Source: Konateibacter massiliensis (GTDB taxonomy: Bacteria; Bacillota; Clostridia; Lachnospirales; Lachnospiraceae). From it: a DNA stretch of 64,000 nucleotides. A model generated the notes under the pieces. The model searched no databases, was not told the origin of the DNA, and saw only the letters and a program-made list of their open reading frames with translations. How positions within the stretch are numbered: position 1 is the first letter of the stretch; each line of letters opens with the position of its first letter. This document shows positions 26,704 through 36,162 of this stretch, piece after piece. The position numbers were made by a program, and so were the translations under genes. The DNA lies in contig NZ_LT860099.1 in NCBI RefSeq assembly GCF_900184995.1, positions 1,641,931 through 1,705,930 on the forward strand, in the 5' to 3' direction.

Positions 26704-28983
26704 CTATAAATAATTCAGTTCATCAAAGCTCTCGTACTTTTTCAGTGTCCTGTCAATTCGTTTACGGTAAGAAAGCTTTTCTTCCTTGTCGGTCTCATAA
26801 TCGCCCATCCAATTCTTCAACACAGAGCGAAATTCTGCATTTTGAATAACCTCATCTGTATTTTGTATCCGGTAACAGCTCCCATATTTAAAGCTTCTCT
26901 CCTCCAATATACACTGGATTGTTACACTGCCCTCCACGATGGTAAGCTCCTTCGGCACTGCCTCCCCACGCAGAAAACAGATTGTCAGAAACTCATAGTT
27001 AAAATCTCTCAGTAAAAGAGTTCTCCCCTCCGCTGTCTTGACACGGCTATACAGATTAATGCGCGGAAGCTTTCTGCTGAAATAATCTCGTCCTCCGGCT
27101 CTTCGGCTGATGTTAATCATAATATCATCCACGGTACTGAGGCTCGCCTCGATTTCCTTCGGAAGGGAAGGCTCTCTGTCATACACAATCTGCAGCATCT
27201 CAAGGTTGTTCTCCTCGCTGATATCCGTCAGCTCAAAGCCATACCTCCACTTATCCTTGGCACTCATAACATTGGCAACCCTTGCCTGAAAACTTGTTTC
27301 ATAGAGCTCTGTCGCAAGCTTTATCGTAACCTCTTCCTGCGGTGATATCCATTCCGGAAAATCAAGTGTCACTGCAATACCTTTTTCCGAAATATTATCT
27401 GTCTTGGTGCGGACAACATGGTCTCCATAAATAATCAGGCAGTCTACCTCCACATCAAAGCGCTCAAACTGGCGGTGCGGACGTCGTCCAAACATGAAGA
27501 ACAATGCCATCATAAGATTGAACAGATTAACCAGCAGCCAGAACATAATAACGATGAACACAGGTGTCCCCCGCTCAAAGGTTTCCACGACGCATCTTCC
27601 AAGTCCCCACACACTTAAGCCCAGCAAAATAAGAAGAACAATCGAGTTTTTAAAGCTGTACCAAATGCCGTTTCCTTCCAGCTTCTGCTTCGAATCCTTC
27701 TTTGTCACGACGAATTTACTCTGTGATATGCCAAAGGTCTCCAGTAAAACCGCCGGCAAAAGACTTGGAAAAAGTATGGTTTCATAAATATTGGTAAGCC
27801 GCGTATTGCGGATATTTCCTGATAAAAGCCGAAGTGTTGTGTTATTGAGCAAATACATCGGAAGCCAGAACAAAAGAACCTCACCCAACGTACACTTTAC
27901 AACAATCACATTGAACACTGCATATAAAATAGGTGACATCAGATAAATAAGGCGCTTTAGGGAGCCATACCAATAGGTGATAGAAGTCAGATAGCTCATC
28001 TTCTGCTTAAAATTAAGTCCCTTTCGAAACAGGATATTTACCTTTCGTCCCGTCTGGATACAGCCTCTTGCCCAACGCTGTCTCTGTTTAATCAGACTCT
28101 TTAAATCCTCCGGCGCCATACCGCATGCATAGGACTCACTGATGGCATAGCACTGATAGCCCTTGCTCTGAATGACCATACCGGTTGCAAAATCCTCGGT
28201 GATAACACCCGTGTAAAAGCCTCCCGCATCCTCGAGTGCCTCACGGGATAAAATTGTGTTTGTTCCGCCGTAAATAACGGTATTGCTGGCATTACGCATT
28301 ACCTGAACGTCGCGGTAGAAATAATCCTGCTCATTCGGAATACGGTCCTCCGAATACAGGTTATATTGAAACAAGTCTGGATTGTAAAAGGTCTGAGGTG
28401 TCTGTAAAAAACCTATTTTTTCCTCTCCCAGGAAATAAGGCATACAGTTCATCAAAAAGTTATGTCTTGGCATCATGTCGGCATCAAAGGTAACAATAAA
28501 AGGTGAACTTGTCACACTCATTGCATGATTTAGGTTACCCGCCTTAGCAAATTCATGAGTATCCCGGACTAAGTGCGTAATACCCATCTTTTCTGCTAAA
28601 ACACCCATTTCATCGCGATGTCCGTCATCGCATAAATAAATATGTACTTTGGATTTATCAGGATAGTCCATATGCAGGCATGCATTTATGGTCTTATATA
28701 GAAGTTCAGGCGGCTCATTGTAGGTGGAGATAAAAATGTCCACATCGGGATATTGAGAGTTATCCACTTTGGGTTTCTCCGGCACCTGGATATTGGTGAG
28801 TTGTCCGAAATGAATCAGCATCTCAAACAATCCGATAATCTCAACAATAAGCAGGCTTAAACCGCATATAGTTGAAAAAATGCCATATTCAAACGGAATG
28901 GTTCGAAGGATTCTCCATAGAATATAAATAATAGAACTGAATATTGTAAAAAACACGAGTGCTTTTCTAGTTATTGGCTTCAT
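26704..28983 (-). CDS. PilZ-domain cellulose synthase-like glycosyltransferase (CcsA-like)
   Basis: A 759-residue processive family 2 glycosyltransferase. Two N-terminal helices, the catalytic domain with FISTYNEPPELL, CDDG (about 119), TFDADMM (about 167), TEDFATG (about 260) and the QRQRW product-gripping motif (about 300), then four or more helices and a PilZ domain. The c-di-GMP motifs of PilZ are intact: RRPHR (about 497) and DNISEKG (about 526). It should polymerise UDP-glucose under c-di-GMP control and extrude the chain. It is the first gene of a four-gene operon. The SD is GGGGG with rather long spacing. The product is called cellulose by family; another beta-glucan is possible. Confidence 0.93.
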   Translation of the reverse strand: MKPITRKALVFFTIFSSIIYILWRILRTIPFEYGIFSTICGLSLLIVEIIGLFEMLIHFGQLTNIQVPEKPKVDNSQYPDVDIFISTYNEPPELLYKTINACLHMDYPDKSKVHIYLCDDGHRDEMGVLAEKMGITHLVRDTHEFAKAGNLNHAMSVTSSPFIVTFDADMMPRHNFLMNCMPYFLGEEKIGFLQTPQTFYNPDLFQYNLYSEDRIPNEQDYFYRDVQVMRNASNTVIYGGTNTILSREALEDAGGFYTGVITEDFATGMVIQSKGYQCYAISESYACGMAPEDLKSLIKQRQRWARGCIQTGRKVNILFRKGLNFKQKMSYLTSITYWYGSLKRLIYLMSPILYAVFNVIVVKCTLGEVLLFWLPMYLLNNTTLRLLSGNIRNTRLTNIYETILFPSLLPAVLLETFGISQSKFVVTKKDSKQKLEGNGIWYSFKNSIVLLILLGLSVWGLGRCVVETFERGTPVFIVIMFWLLVNLFNLMMALFFMFGRRPHRQFERFDVEVDCLIIYGDHVVRTKTDNISEKGIAVTLDFPEWISPQEEVTIKLATELYETSFQARVANVMSAKDKWRYGFELTDISEENNLEMLQIVYDREPSLPKEIEASLSTVDDIMINISRRAGGRDYFSRKLPRINLYSRVKTAEGRTLLLRDFNYEFLTICFLRGEAVPKELTIVEGSVTIQCILEERSFKYGSCYRIQNTDEVIQNAEFRSVLKNWMGDYETDKEEKLSYRKRIDRTLKKYESFDELNYL

Positions 28984-29284
28984 CTTTTTCTTTTCCCCCT
29001 ATTCGTATTTTATATTGCGACCAAAATAAAATCCCCATTTTATATCCGCCGCAGCAAATTTATCCTTAAAGTAACATCAATGTATATGTACTGGTATTTT
29101 TTTACAAACTGCATGGTCCATTATATCTTCTTTCCATTGGTATTGCAAATAATTTTATACATCTTTTTGTTGTTTCTTTTGACTTTTTACTCCTATTTAC
29201 GCCTTTTTATTTATTTTTTATATTTATTTTATACCCACTTTATATTTCAAGCTTTATTTTGTTCTTTTTCCCTTCTCTCATATA
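28984..29284 (-). other. Long A-rich leader/promoter region of the cellulose-type operon
   Basis: About 300 bp without a credible gene. The plus strand is strongly T-rich, so any operon transcript starting upstream would have an A-rich leader. I looked for the conserved parts of c-di-GMP riboswitches and did not find them. No strong -35/-10 pair is evident in the G/C-poor stretch. A plus-strand open frame here codes mainly Phe/Leu/Tyr and is a by-product of base composition. Confidence 0.6.
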
Positions 29285-29318
29285 AAAAAAACCTCGGATA
29301 AACCGAGGCTTTTTTTTA
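29285..29318. terminator. gdhA terminator
   Basis: CCTCGG-ATAAA-CCGAGG with eight A and eight T residues on its two sides; a strong stem directly after gdhA on the minus strand. Confidence 0.92.
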
Positions 29319-29347
29319 TGTCAATATTATTTCAAAACTAGTTTTAA

Positions 29348-30736
<1,389 letters not shown>

Positions 30737-30750
30737 CTAATCCAAAAACG

Positions 30751-30779
30751 ATTATAACGCTTTAGCGTAACAGAGTCAA
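30751..30779 (-). promoter_or_regulatory. gdhA promoter with palindromic spacer
   Basis: TTGACT (30774-30779), a 17-bp spacer, and a perfect TATAAT (30751-30756). The spacer holds TTACGCT-AA-AGCGTTA, a near palindrome that could be a repressor site acting at the promoter. Confidence 0.8.
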
Positions 30780-30842
30780 TATATTATATCAATTTCTTGT
30801 CTAAAATTATATCAATATTTAATATTCCCTTCCTATTGTTTT

Positions 30843-32714
30843 CTATGATGCCTCTCTCCATTTTAATAACAATGAAGAATTGATGATGACAAAGACAGAG
30901 CCTGCATTATGTACCAGTGCTCCTAAAACAGGATTTAAAATGCCTGTAATTGCCAGCACAATCGCGGCAAAGTTTAAAAGCATGGAGAATGCAAGATTAT
31001 ATTTAATCTTTTTCATCATTTTCTTGGAGAGACTCAGAAGGTGCGAAAGCTCTCCCATATCATCATTGACCAGTGCAATATCCGCAGCCTCAACTGCAAT
31101 ATCACTTCCGATTCCTCCCATTGCAATTCCTACATAAGCACGCTTTAGCGCCGGAGCGTCATTGATTCCGTCTCCTATCATACACACCTTTTTGCCCTGC
31201 TCCTCATAGTAATCAATCCATTTTAATTTGTCCTCCGGCAGGCAGTCTGCATACACCTCTTTGATATTTAGCTGCCCTGCAATATTTTTTGCCGCATTTT
31301 CATGGTCTCCGGTGAGCAAGACAGGCTGGATTTTCTTTTCCTTAATTTTTGCTATCGTATCTGCCGCCTCTTCCCGCATCGTATCCGTCAACGCAATAAA
31401 ACCTGCGTATTTGCTTTCAACGGAAATATAAATAATGGTACATCCACGATTTACATATTTCTCAGCTTCTGTTTGATTGCTTTCTTCCATTAAAATACTG
31501 TTTTCTAAAAGAAGCTCCTTGTTTCCGGCAAAAATCTCTTTGCCCTCCACAATGCCCCATACACCTCTTCCCGGCAGCATACGAAATTCGGTGGCTGTTT
31601 TATCTTCCTGTACTTCTTCCTTCTTATAGCACTGTACAACCGACTTTCCAAGCGGATGCTCCGACCTTGCCTCCACACCGGCAGCATACGCATACAACAA
31701 TTCTCTCGGAATTTCTTCAAGACAGCTCTGAACCGCTGCAACCTCCGGCTTTCCGTAGGTCAGCGTGCCTGTTTTGTCAAAGGTGATTCTTGACACATCT
31801 GCCAGTCTCTCAAGGGCGTCGCCCTCTTTTACCAAAAACCCGTGCTTAGTGGCATTTCCAATCGCTGCCATAATCGCTGTCGGGGTCGCGAGCACCAACG
31901 CACATGGGCAAAAGACAACCAAAATGGTCACCGCGCGGATGATCTCTTCCGTAAACAGCCACGTAAGTGCCGCCGCACTAAGTGCTATCACGACAATCCA
32001 TGTCGCCCAACGATCCGCAAGCCCAACAATCTTAGCCTTTCCTGCATCCGCTGACTGTACAAGACGTATCATTCTTTGAATGGAACTGTCATCTCCAACC
32101 TTCGTGGCTTCCATGTCAAAGGAGCCAAATTGGTTTACCGTACCGCTTGATACCTCGTCCCCGACGTGTTTATCAACCGGAAGCGCCTCTCCTGTCATAA
32201 CCGCCTGATTGACAGAGGTATGACCTGATTGGATGATTCCGTCCACCGGAATCGTCTCACCCGGCAAAATACGGAGCAAATCTCCAACCTTGACTTGCTC
32301 TGCCGCAATCACTGTCTCCGCTGCTCCATTTATGACTCGCGCTGTTCTGGGCGTTAAATGCACGAGCTTCTCAATACCTGCCCTCGCTTTTGCAACTGTG
32401 GCATCCTCAAGCAAGGCACCAAGCTGCATAATAAATGCGATTTCTCCTGCCGCAAAATGTTCACCGATTAAAACCGAGGCAATTAAGGCAAGTGATACAA
32501 GCACATCTGCTTTGATATCAAATTCCGTCACCAGCCCGATAACTGCCTCCAATATAATTGGCAATCCGCATAAAATAATGGCAATCCATGCACTGTCAAA
32601 GGGCAATGGATTTATGCCCGCAATGCTTAATATCAGCGCAAATCCTCCTAATGCCAGACAGACAATATCCTTTTTCATGCCGCCCCACTCTAAAAATTGT
32701 TCTAATTTCTCCAT
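30843..32714 (-). CDS. P1B-type metal ATPase under CsoR-type operators
   Basis: A 623-residue pump without an HMA domain, a paralogue of the one at 18855. Motifs: TGEALPVDK in the actuator loop (TGEA instead of TGES), FCPCALVLATPTA (about residue 270), DKTGTLTYG (about 312), SEHPLGKSV and GDGINDAPALKRAYVGIAMG. The final helix pair reads NPVLGALVHNAGSVFVIINS. The ATG at 32712-32714 follows AAGGAGGATAAAC; the in-frame ATG seven codons upstream lies within the operator. Two ATACCC/GGGTAT palindromes at its promoter match that of csoR, so copper (or another CsoR-sensed) efflux is likely, although the copper signature MxxSS is missing. Confidence 0.94.
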   Translation of the reverse strand: MEKLEQFLEWGGMKKDIVCLALGGFALILSIAGINPLPFDSAWIAIILCGLPIILEAVIGLVTEFDIKADVLVSLALIASVLIGEHFAAGEIAFIMQLGALLEDATVAKARAGIEKLVHLTPRTARVINGAAETVIAAEQVKVGDLLRILPGETIPVDGIIQSGHTSVNQAVMTGEALPVDKHVGDEVSSGTVNQFGSFDMEATKVGDDSSIQRMIRLVQSADAGKAKIVGLADRWATWIVVIALSAAALTWLFTEEIIRAVTILVVFCPCALVLATPTAIMAAIGNATKHGFLVKEGDALERLADVSRITFDKTGTLTYGKPEVAAVQSCLEEIPRELLYAYAAGVEARSEHPLGKSVVQCYKKEEVQEDKTATEFRMLPGRGVWGIVEGKEIFAGNKELLLENSILMEESNQTEAEKYVNRGCTIIYISVESKYAGFIALTDTMREEAADTIAKIKEKKIQPVLLTGDHENAAKNIAGQLNIKEVYADCLPEDKLKWIDYYEEQGKKVCMIGDGINDAPALKRAYVGIAMGGIGSDIAVEAADIALVNDDMGELSHLLSLSKKMMKKIKYNLAFSMLLNFAAIVLAITGILNPVLGALVHNAGSVFVIINSSLLLKWREAS

Positions 32715-32726
32715 GTTTATCCTCCT

Positions 32727-32778
32727 TATACCCATGGGGGTATAAGGATATAATACCCATAGGGGTATGAGTTGTCAA
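32727..32778 (-). promoter_or_regulatory. Promoter with two CsoR-type operators
   Basis: TTGACA (32773-32778) and TATTAT (32750-32755), 17-bp spacer. Operator ATACCC-ATAG-GGGTAT (32753-32768) fills the spacer, and TATACCCATGGGGGTATA (32727-32744) lies after the start site, before the SD. The same half-sites occur in the csoR promoter. Confidence 0.85.
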
Positions 32779-32793
32779 GTTCTTTTTCATACT

Positions 32794-34713
32794 CTATAAA
32801 ATTTCCGGCAGCCATACCCGCATCTCATTCAGTCCTCTGTTTCCCCACGCATAATAAGGAATCAGCGTTATCTTGCATTCTTCACCTGCCGGTGCCTCAT
32901 AGGAATAGAGCTCCTTGCCGGATGAAAGCCTTTCTCCCTCTATGACAATTTTTTCAATGTCTCCCAAGTCATCGGACTCTATGGTCTCTGTCTTTGTGTT
33001 TTTCTTCACCCGCAAGCCCAAAATATCGGCATCATTATCTGCACCTTCCGCACAATAGATAAAAGGTCCTTTGGAAAAAGCAACTTTGCCGCTGTCTGCG
33101 CTTACATTGCTTTTCGCATAAATGTGTTTTACACTCATGTCAAAGTTCACCGTTATCTTATCCTCCACCGTAAATTTACCGGTCACATAGGCATAACCGT
33201 CCTTCACCTCGTACTCTGCCTTTTGTCCGTTTTGCATGATACATGTTTCCTTGCTCCATGCAGGCATTCTGATTGCAATGGTCATATCCATTGCCTCTCT
33301 CTCCGGCTCAAAGCGATACGTCACCGTATCTCCGTATGGAAAGCTTGCCTCTGTCACTATTTTTCCATGAAGCTCCTCGGTTAAGTCAAGTGTTCCGCCC
33401 ATAAATAAGTGATTGTACGCAACTTTGTTTTCTGCTGTCCATGCATATCTTCCAAGAGAAGAGATAAGGCGTGCCACATTCGGCGGACAGCATGCACATG
33501 CAAACCACTTTGGGCGTGTAGGCTTCACATGCATAAGATTGACCGCCTCTCCCGAAATCCCCGGTATTACCTCAAGCGGATTGACATAGAAGAAACGCTG
33601 CCCATCCAACTGCATTCCCGCTAAGACACAATTATAGAGCGCTCTCTCCATCACATCCGCATATTTGCTATTCATTTCTAGCTCAAGCATTTTCCTTGCA
33701 AAGAAAATCAAACCGATGGAAGCACAAGTTTCCCCATACACGCTGTCGTTCGGCAAATGATAGTCCTTTGTAAATGCCTCTCCTTCGTATGCCGAGCCAA
33801 TCGCCCCTGTCACATACATTTTACTGTCCGTAATGTTATCCCAAAGCGTCTTGCAGGCATTTTTTAATGTTTCATCCTGCTCCACCTTTGCAACTTCTGC
33901 CATTCCGGTGTAGAGGTAAACCGCACGAACCGCATGACCTACCGCCTTTGTCTGCTCTCGCACCGGTGCATGACTCTGCGTATACTCTGGGTTTTCTCCC
34001 TTGCTTCCCCATACTGTCCAGCCCCTCGCCTGACTCTCCTTTGCAAAATATTGACTGTCTACTCCTCGCACATCGATAAAATGCTTGGCAAGCTCTTTGT
34101 ATTTCTCATTTCCCGTATACTCATACATTCTCATCAAGGCAAGCTCCACCTCAGGGTGCCCCGGATAGCCTTTTGCTTTTTCTTCAACGAAGTGCTTATA
34201 AATATGGTCTGCCATTTTGCACATAATATCTAACAACTTCGTCTTTCCGGTATTATCTGCGTAGGCAACCGCCGCCTCCATCATATGTCCCGCACAGTAA
34301 AGCTCATGTGCCTCCTCCAGATTGGTCCATCTTTTGCCCGGCTCCTTCACCGTAAAATAAGTATTTAAATAGCCATCCTCCTGCTGGGTGCTTCCAATCA
34401 GCTCAATCACCTCATCCATGCGGCTCTCCAGCTCCTTATCAGGATATTTTACAAGTGAATACGCAGCGGCTTCCAGCCATTTTGCCACATCGCTGTCCTG
34501 AAAAACCATGCCGTAAAACTCCTCCTCGCATTTCCCGTCCTTTCGCATTTTGGCTGCACTTTTAAAATTCTCAATCGCATGGCTCTTTTCCGCATCCGTA
34601 ATCTCATCCTTTAGCACTTTTTCCTGATAAGGAATCACTACCTCTTTCACAAGTTTTTCATATCCGCCAAAGAATTTATCCTCGATGGTAAAACGTTTCA
34701 TACAGTCTTTCAT
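32794..34713 (-). CDS. GH127 beta-L-arabinofuranosidase
   Basis: A cytoplasmic glycoside hydrolase of 639 residues, formerly DUF1680, like bifidobacterial HypBA1. The zinc site expected for the family is present: the Glu and Cys of YGETCASIG and the adjacent cysteines of FACACCPPN, one of which is the nucleophile. It removes beta-L-arabinofuranose from hydroxyproline-linked or other plant arabino-oligosaccharides. ATG 34711-34713 has GGGAGG 8 nt upstream. There is no signal peptide, so it acts on imported sugars. It is divergent from an AraC-family regulator that probably controls it. Confidence 0.94.
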   Translation of the reverse strand: MKDCMKRFTIEDKFFGGYEKLVKEVVIPYQEKVLKDEITDAEKSHAIENFKSAAKMRKDGKCEEEFYGMVFQDSDVAKWLEAAAYSLVKYPDKELESRMDEVIELIGSTQQEDGYLNTYFTVKEPGKRWTNLEEAHELYCAGHMMEAAVAYADNTGKTKLLDIMCKMADHIYKHFVEEKAKGYPGHPEVELALMRMYEYTGNEKYKELAKHFIDVRGVDSQYFAKESQARGWTVWGSKGENPEYTQSHAPVREQTKAVGHAVRAVYLYTGMAEVAKVEQDETLKNACKTLWDNITDSKMYVTGAIGSAYEGEAFTKDYHLPNDSVYGETCASIGLIFFARKMLELEMNSKYADVMERALYNCVLAGMQLDGQRFFYVNPLEVIPGISGEAVNLMHVKPTRPKWFACACCPPNVARLISSLGRYAWTAENKVAYNHLFMGGTLDLTEELHGKIVTEASFPYGDTVTYRFEPEREAMDMTIAIRMPAWSKETCIMQNGQKAEYEVKDGYAYVTGKFTVEDKITVNFDMSVKHIYAKSNVSADSGKVAFSKGPFIYCAEGADNDADILGLRVKKNTKTETIESDDLGDIEKIVIEGERLSSGKELYSYEAPAGEECKITLIPYYAWGNRGLNEMRVWLPEIL

Positions 34714-34853
34714 TTCTTTTTCCTCCCATTCATATTAGGTGTTTAAAACAGATAGACATTTCTTTCAAAAAGTCTTATGATATAGAAACAGTATGCTTTA
34801 TTAGCGTACTATTTTCAACTTCCAGAACAATATAAAAGGTGGTGAAAACTTAT

Positions 34854-35717
34854 ATGCGTTATTTTATTACAGATGCTCATTTTCCTATCTCCTACATTAC
34901 CTGCGGCAATTTAATCAGCCGTGAAAACTTCTGCCACAACCGGCGTACATTGGAGGAGCACGTCTTGATTTTGGTAAACGAAGGAACTCTATATATTGCA
35001 CAATCCGGTGTAAAATATGAGGTCGGTGCAAAACAGTATATTTTCTTAAAGGCGGGGGAAGAACATTACGGCTACCAGCCCTCAAAAGGTACTCTTTCCT
35101 ATTATTGGGTTCATTTTACGACAAAGGAGCCGGTCTTGGTACAATCCGATATCACACCTGACTTTTTGGAAAGAAATGCTTTTGCAGATGAAATTTATCT
35201 TATGCCGGAATGGGGCAGACTTTCTCTGACAAAACGTGTTTTTGTGCTGTTTAACCAGCTTCTTGACCTTTCTCGGCAGGAACAGCTTTATTCAAGCCGG
35301 ATGACAGACTATGCCCTAAGTCTTCTTATCTTGGAAATATCACAGGAATTTATGGATATGAAGGATCACAAAAGTCAGAATATTCCGCCCAATATAAGCC
35401 GGATTATGGAATGGATAAAGGCAAACTATTTCAAGTCTGTGACCATCGCACAAATTGCAAAAGATACGGGCTATAACCCTGATTATCTATCTTCATTGTT
35501 CAAAAGAACAACAGGAATAACCCTGACACGCTATATCAACAAAATACGGATTGAAGCAGCCAAATCGCTTCTTGCAAGCTATCATATTTCCATCAAGGAA
35601 GCCGCTTATTCCTGCGGATTTTTAGACGAAAAATATTTTATGAAGGTTTTCAAACAAATTGAGGGAATGACACCTTCCCAATATAAAAAGGCTTTTACCA
35701 AAAAGAAAATCAACTAG
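34854..35717 (+). CDS. AraC-family regulator
   Basis: A 287-residue regulator. The N-terminal cupin-like sugar-sensing half contains EEHVLILVNEGTLYIAQ and FLKAGEEHYGYQPSKGTLSYYWVHF. The C-terminal double helix-turn-helix (about 190-285) contains VTIAQIAKDTGYNPDYLSSLFKRTTGITLTRYIN and IKEAAYSCGFLDEKYFMKVFKQIEGMTPSQY. ATG 34852-34854+ is preferred (MRYFITDAHF) with AAAGGTGGTG upstream; earlier in-frame GTG codons overlap that SD. It is divergent from the GH127 gene and likely activates it when arabinose-containing oligosaccharides are present. Confidence 0.92.
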   Translation: MRYFITDAHFPISYITCGNLISRENFCHNRRTLEEHVLILVNEGTLYIAQSGVKYEVGAKQYIFLKAGEEHYGYQPSKGTLSYYWVHFTTKEPVLVQSDITPDFLERNAFADEIYLMPEWGRLSLTKRVFVLFNQLLDLSRQEQLYSSRMTDYALSLLILEISQEFMDMKDHKSQNIPPNISRIMEWIKANYFKSVTIAQIAKDTGYNPDYLSSLFKRTTGITLTRYINKIRIEAAKSLLASYHISIKEAAYSCGFLDEKYFMKVFKQIEGMTPSQYKKAFTKKKIN

Positions 35718-35756
35718 AGAAAAGCCCAAATTCATAGAATTTTCCTATGATATATC

Positions 35757-35800
35757 AAAAACCCGGACAGGCATATCTGCTATACCATATCCGGGTTTTT
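35757..35800. terminator. Bidirectional terminator
   Basis: AAAAACCCGGA (35757-35767) and TCCGGGTTTTT (35790-35800) form a perfect stem between the convergent araC-type and csoR genes. Confidence 0.9.
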
Positions 35801-35801
35801 C

Positions 35802-36077
35802 CTATTTCATATTTGCAAACCGCTCTACCGCTTTGGTAAAGCTTTCAATCGTCTTTTCCGCATCTCCGTGCTCAATTCCGTCACGGACACAGTGGTTGAT
35901 ATGTCCCTCCAAAACCACCTGTCCAACCCGATGAAGGGCTGATTTGGCAGCATTGATTTGGGATAGCACATCCTCGCATGGAACATCCTCGTCCACCATT
36001 CTGTCAATTGCCTGAACCTGTCCGATAATCTTATTTAAGCGGCGATGCAGGTTGTCTGCATCCATACATTGTCTCAC
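35802..36077 (-). CDS. csoR: CsoR-type copper-sensing repressor
   Basis: A 91-residue all-helical metalloregulator. Family core LHRRLNKIIGQVQAIDRMVDED. The copper ligands of CsoR are present: Cys in VPCEDVL and the H-x3-C pair in EGHINHC. The start is GTG at 36075-36077, 8 nt after GGAGG; the first in-frame GTG (36086) overlaps the SD. A palindrome at its own promoter and two at the 30.8-kb ATPase promoter share ATACCC/GGGTAT half-sites, so it probably represses itself and that pump until copper binds. The genes are about 3 kb apart, separated by the arabinofuranosidase locus. Confidence 0.9.
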   Translation of the reverse strand: MRQCMDADNLHRRLNKIIGQVQAIDRMVDEDVPCEDVLSQINAAKSALHRVGQVVLEGHINHCVRDGIEHGDAEKTIESFTKAVERFANMK

Positions 36078-36092
36078 TTCTCGCACCTCCTT

Positions 36093-36143
36093 ATACCTAT
36101 AAGGGTATGTGCTTATTATGATTTAGATTGCATCGATTGTCAA
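36093..36143 (-). promoter_or_regulatory. csoR promoter and operator
   Basis: TTGACA (36138-36143), 17 bp, CATAAT (36115-36120). ATACCTATAAGGGTAT (36093-36108) lies at the start site, an imperfect form of the ATACCC-N4-GGGTAT operator. Confidence 0.8.
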
Positions 36144-36162
36144 GCTTTGAGAATTTGATACT

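Noticed and set aside
28984-29284. c-di-GMP riboswitch before the cellulose-type synthase
   Set aside because: The conserved core segments of the GEMM classes were not found on the minus strand.
29080-29301. Open frame of 73 residues rich in Phe, Leu and Tyr on the plus strand
   Set aside because: No SD, runs into a terminator, and the composition follows directly from the T-rich strand.
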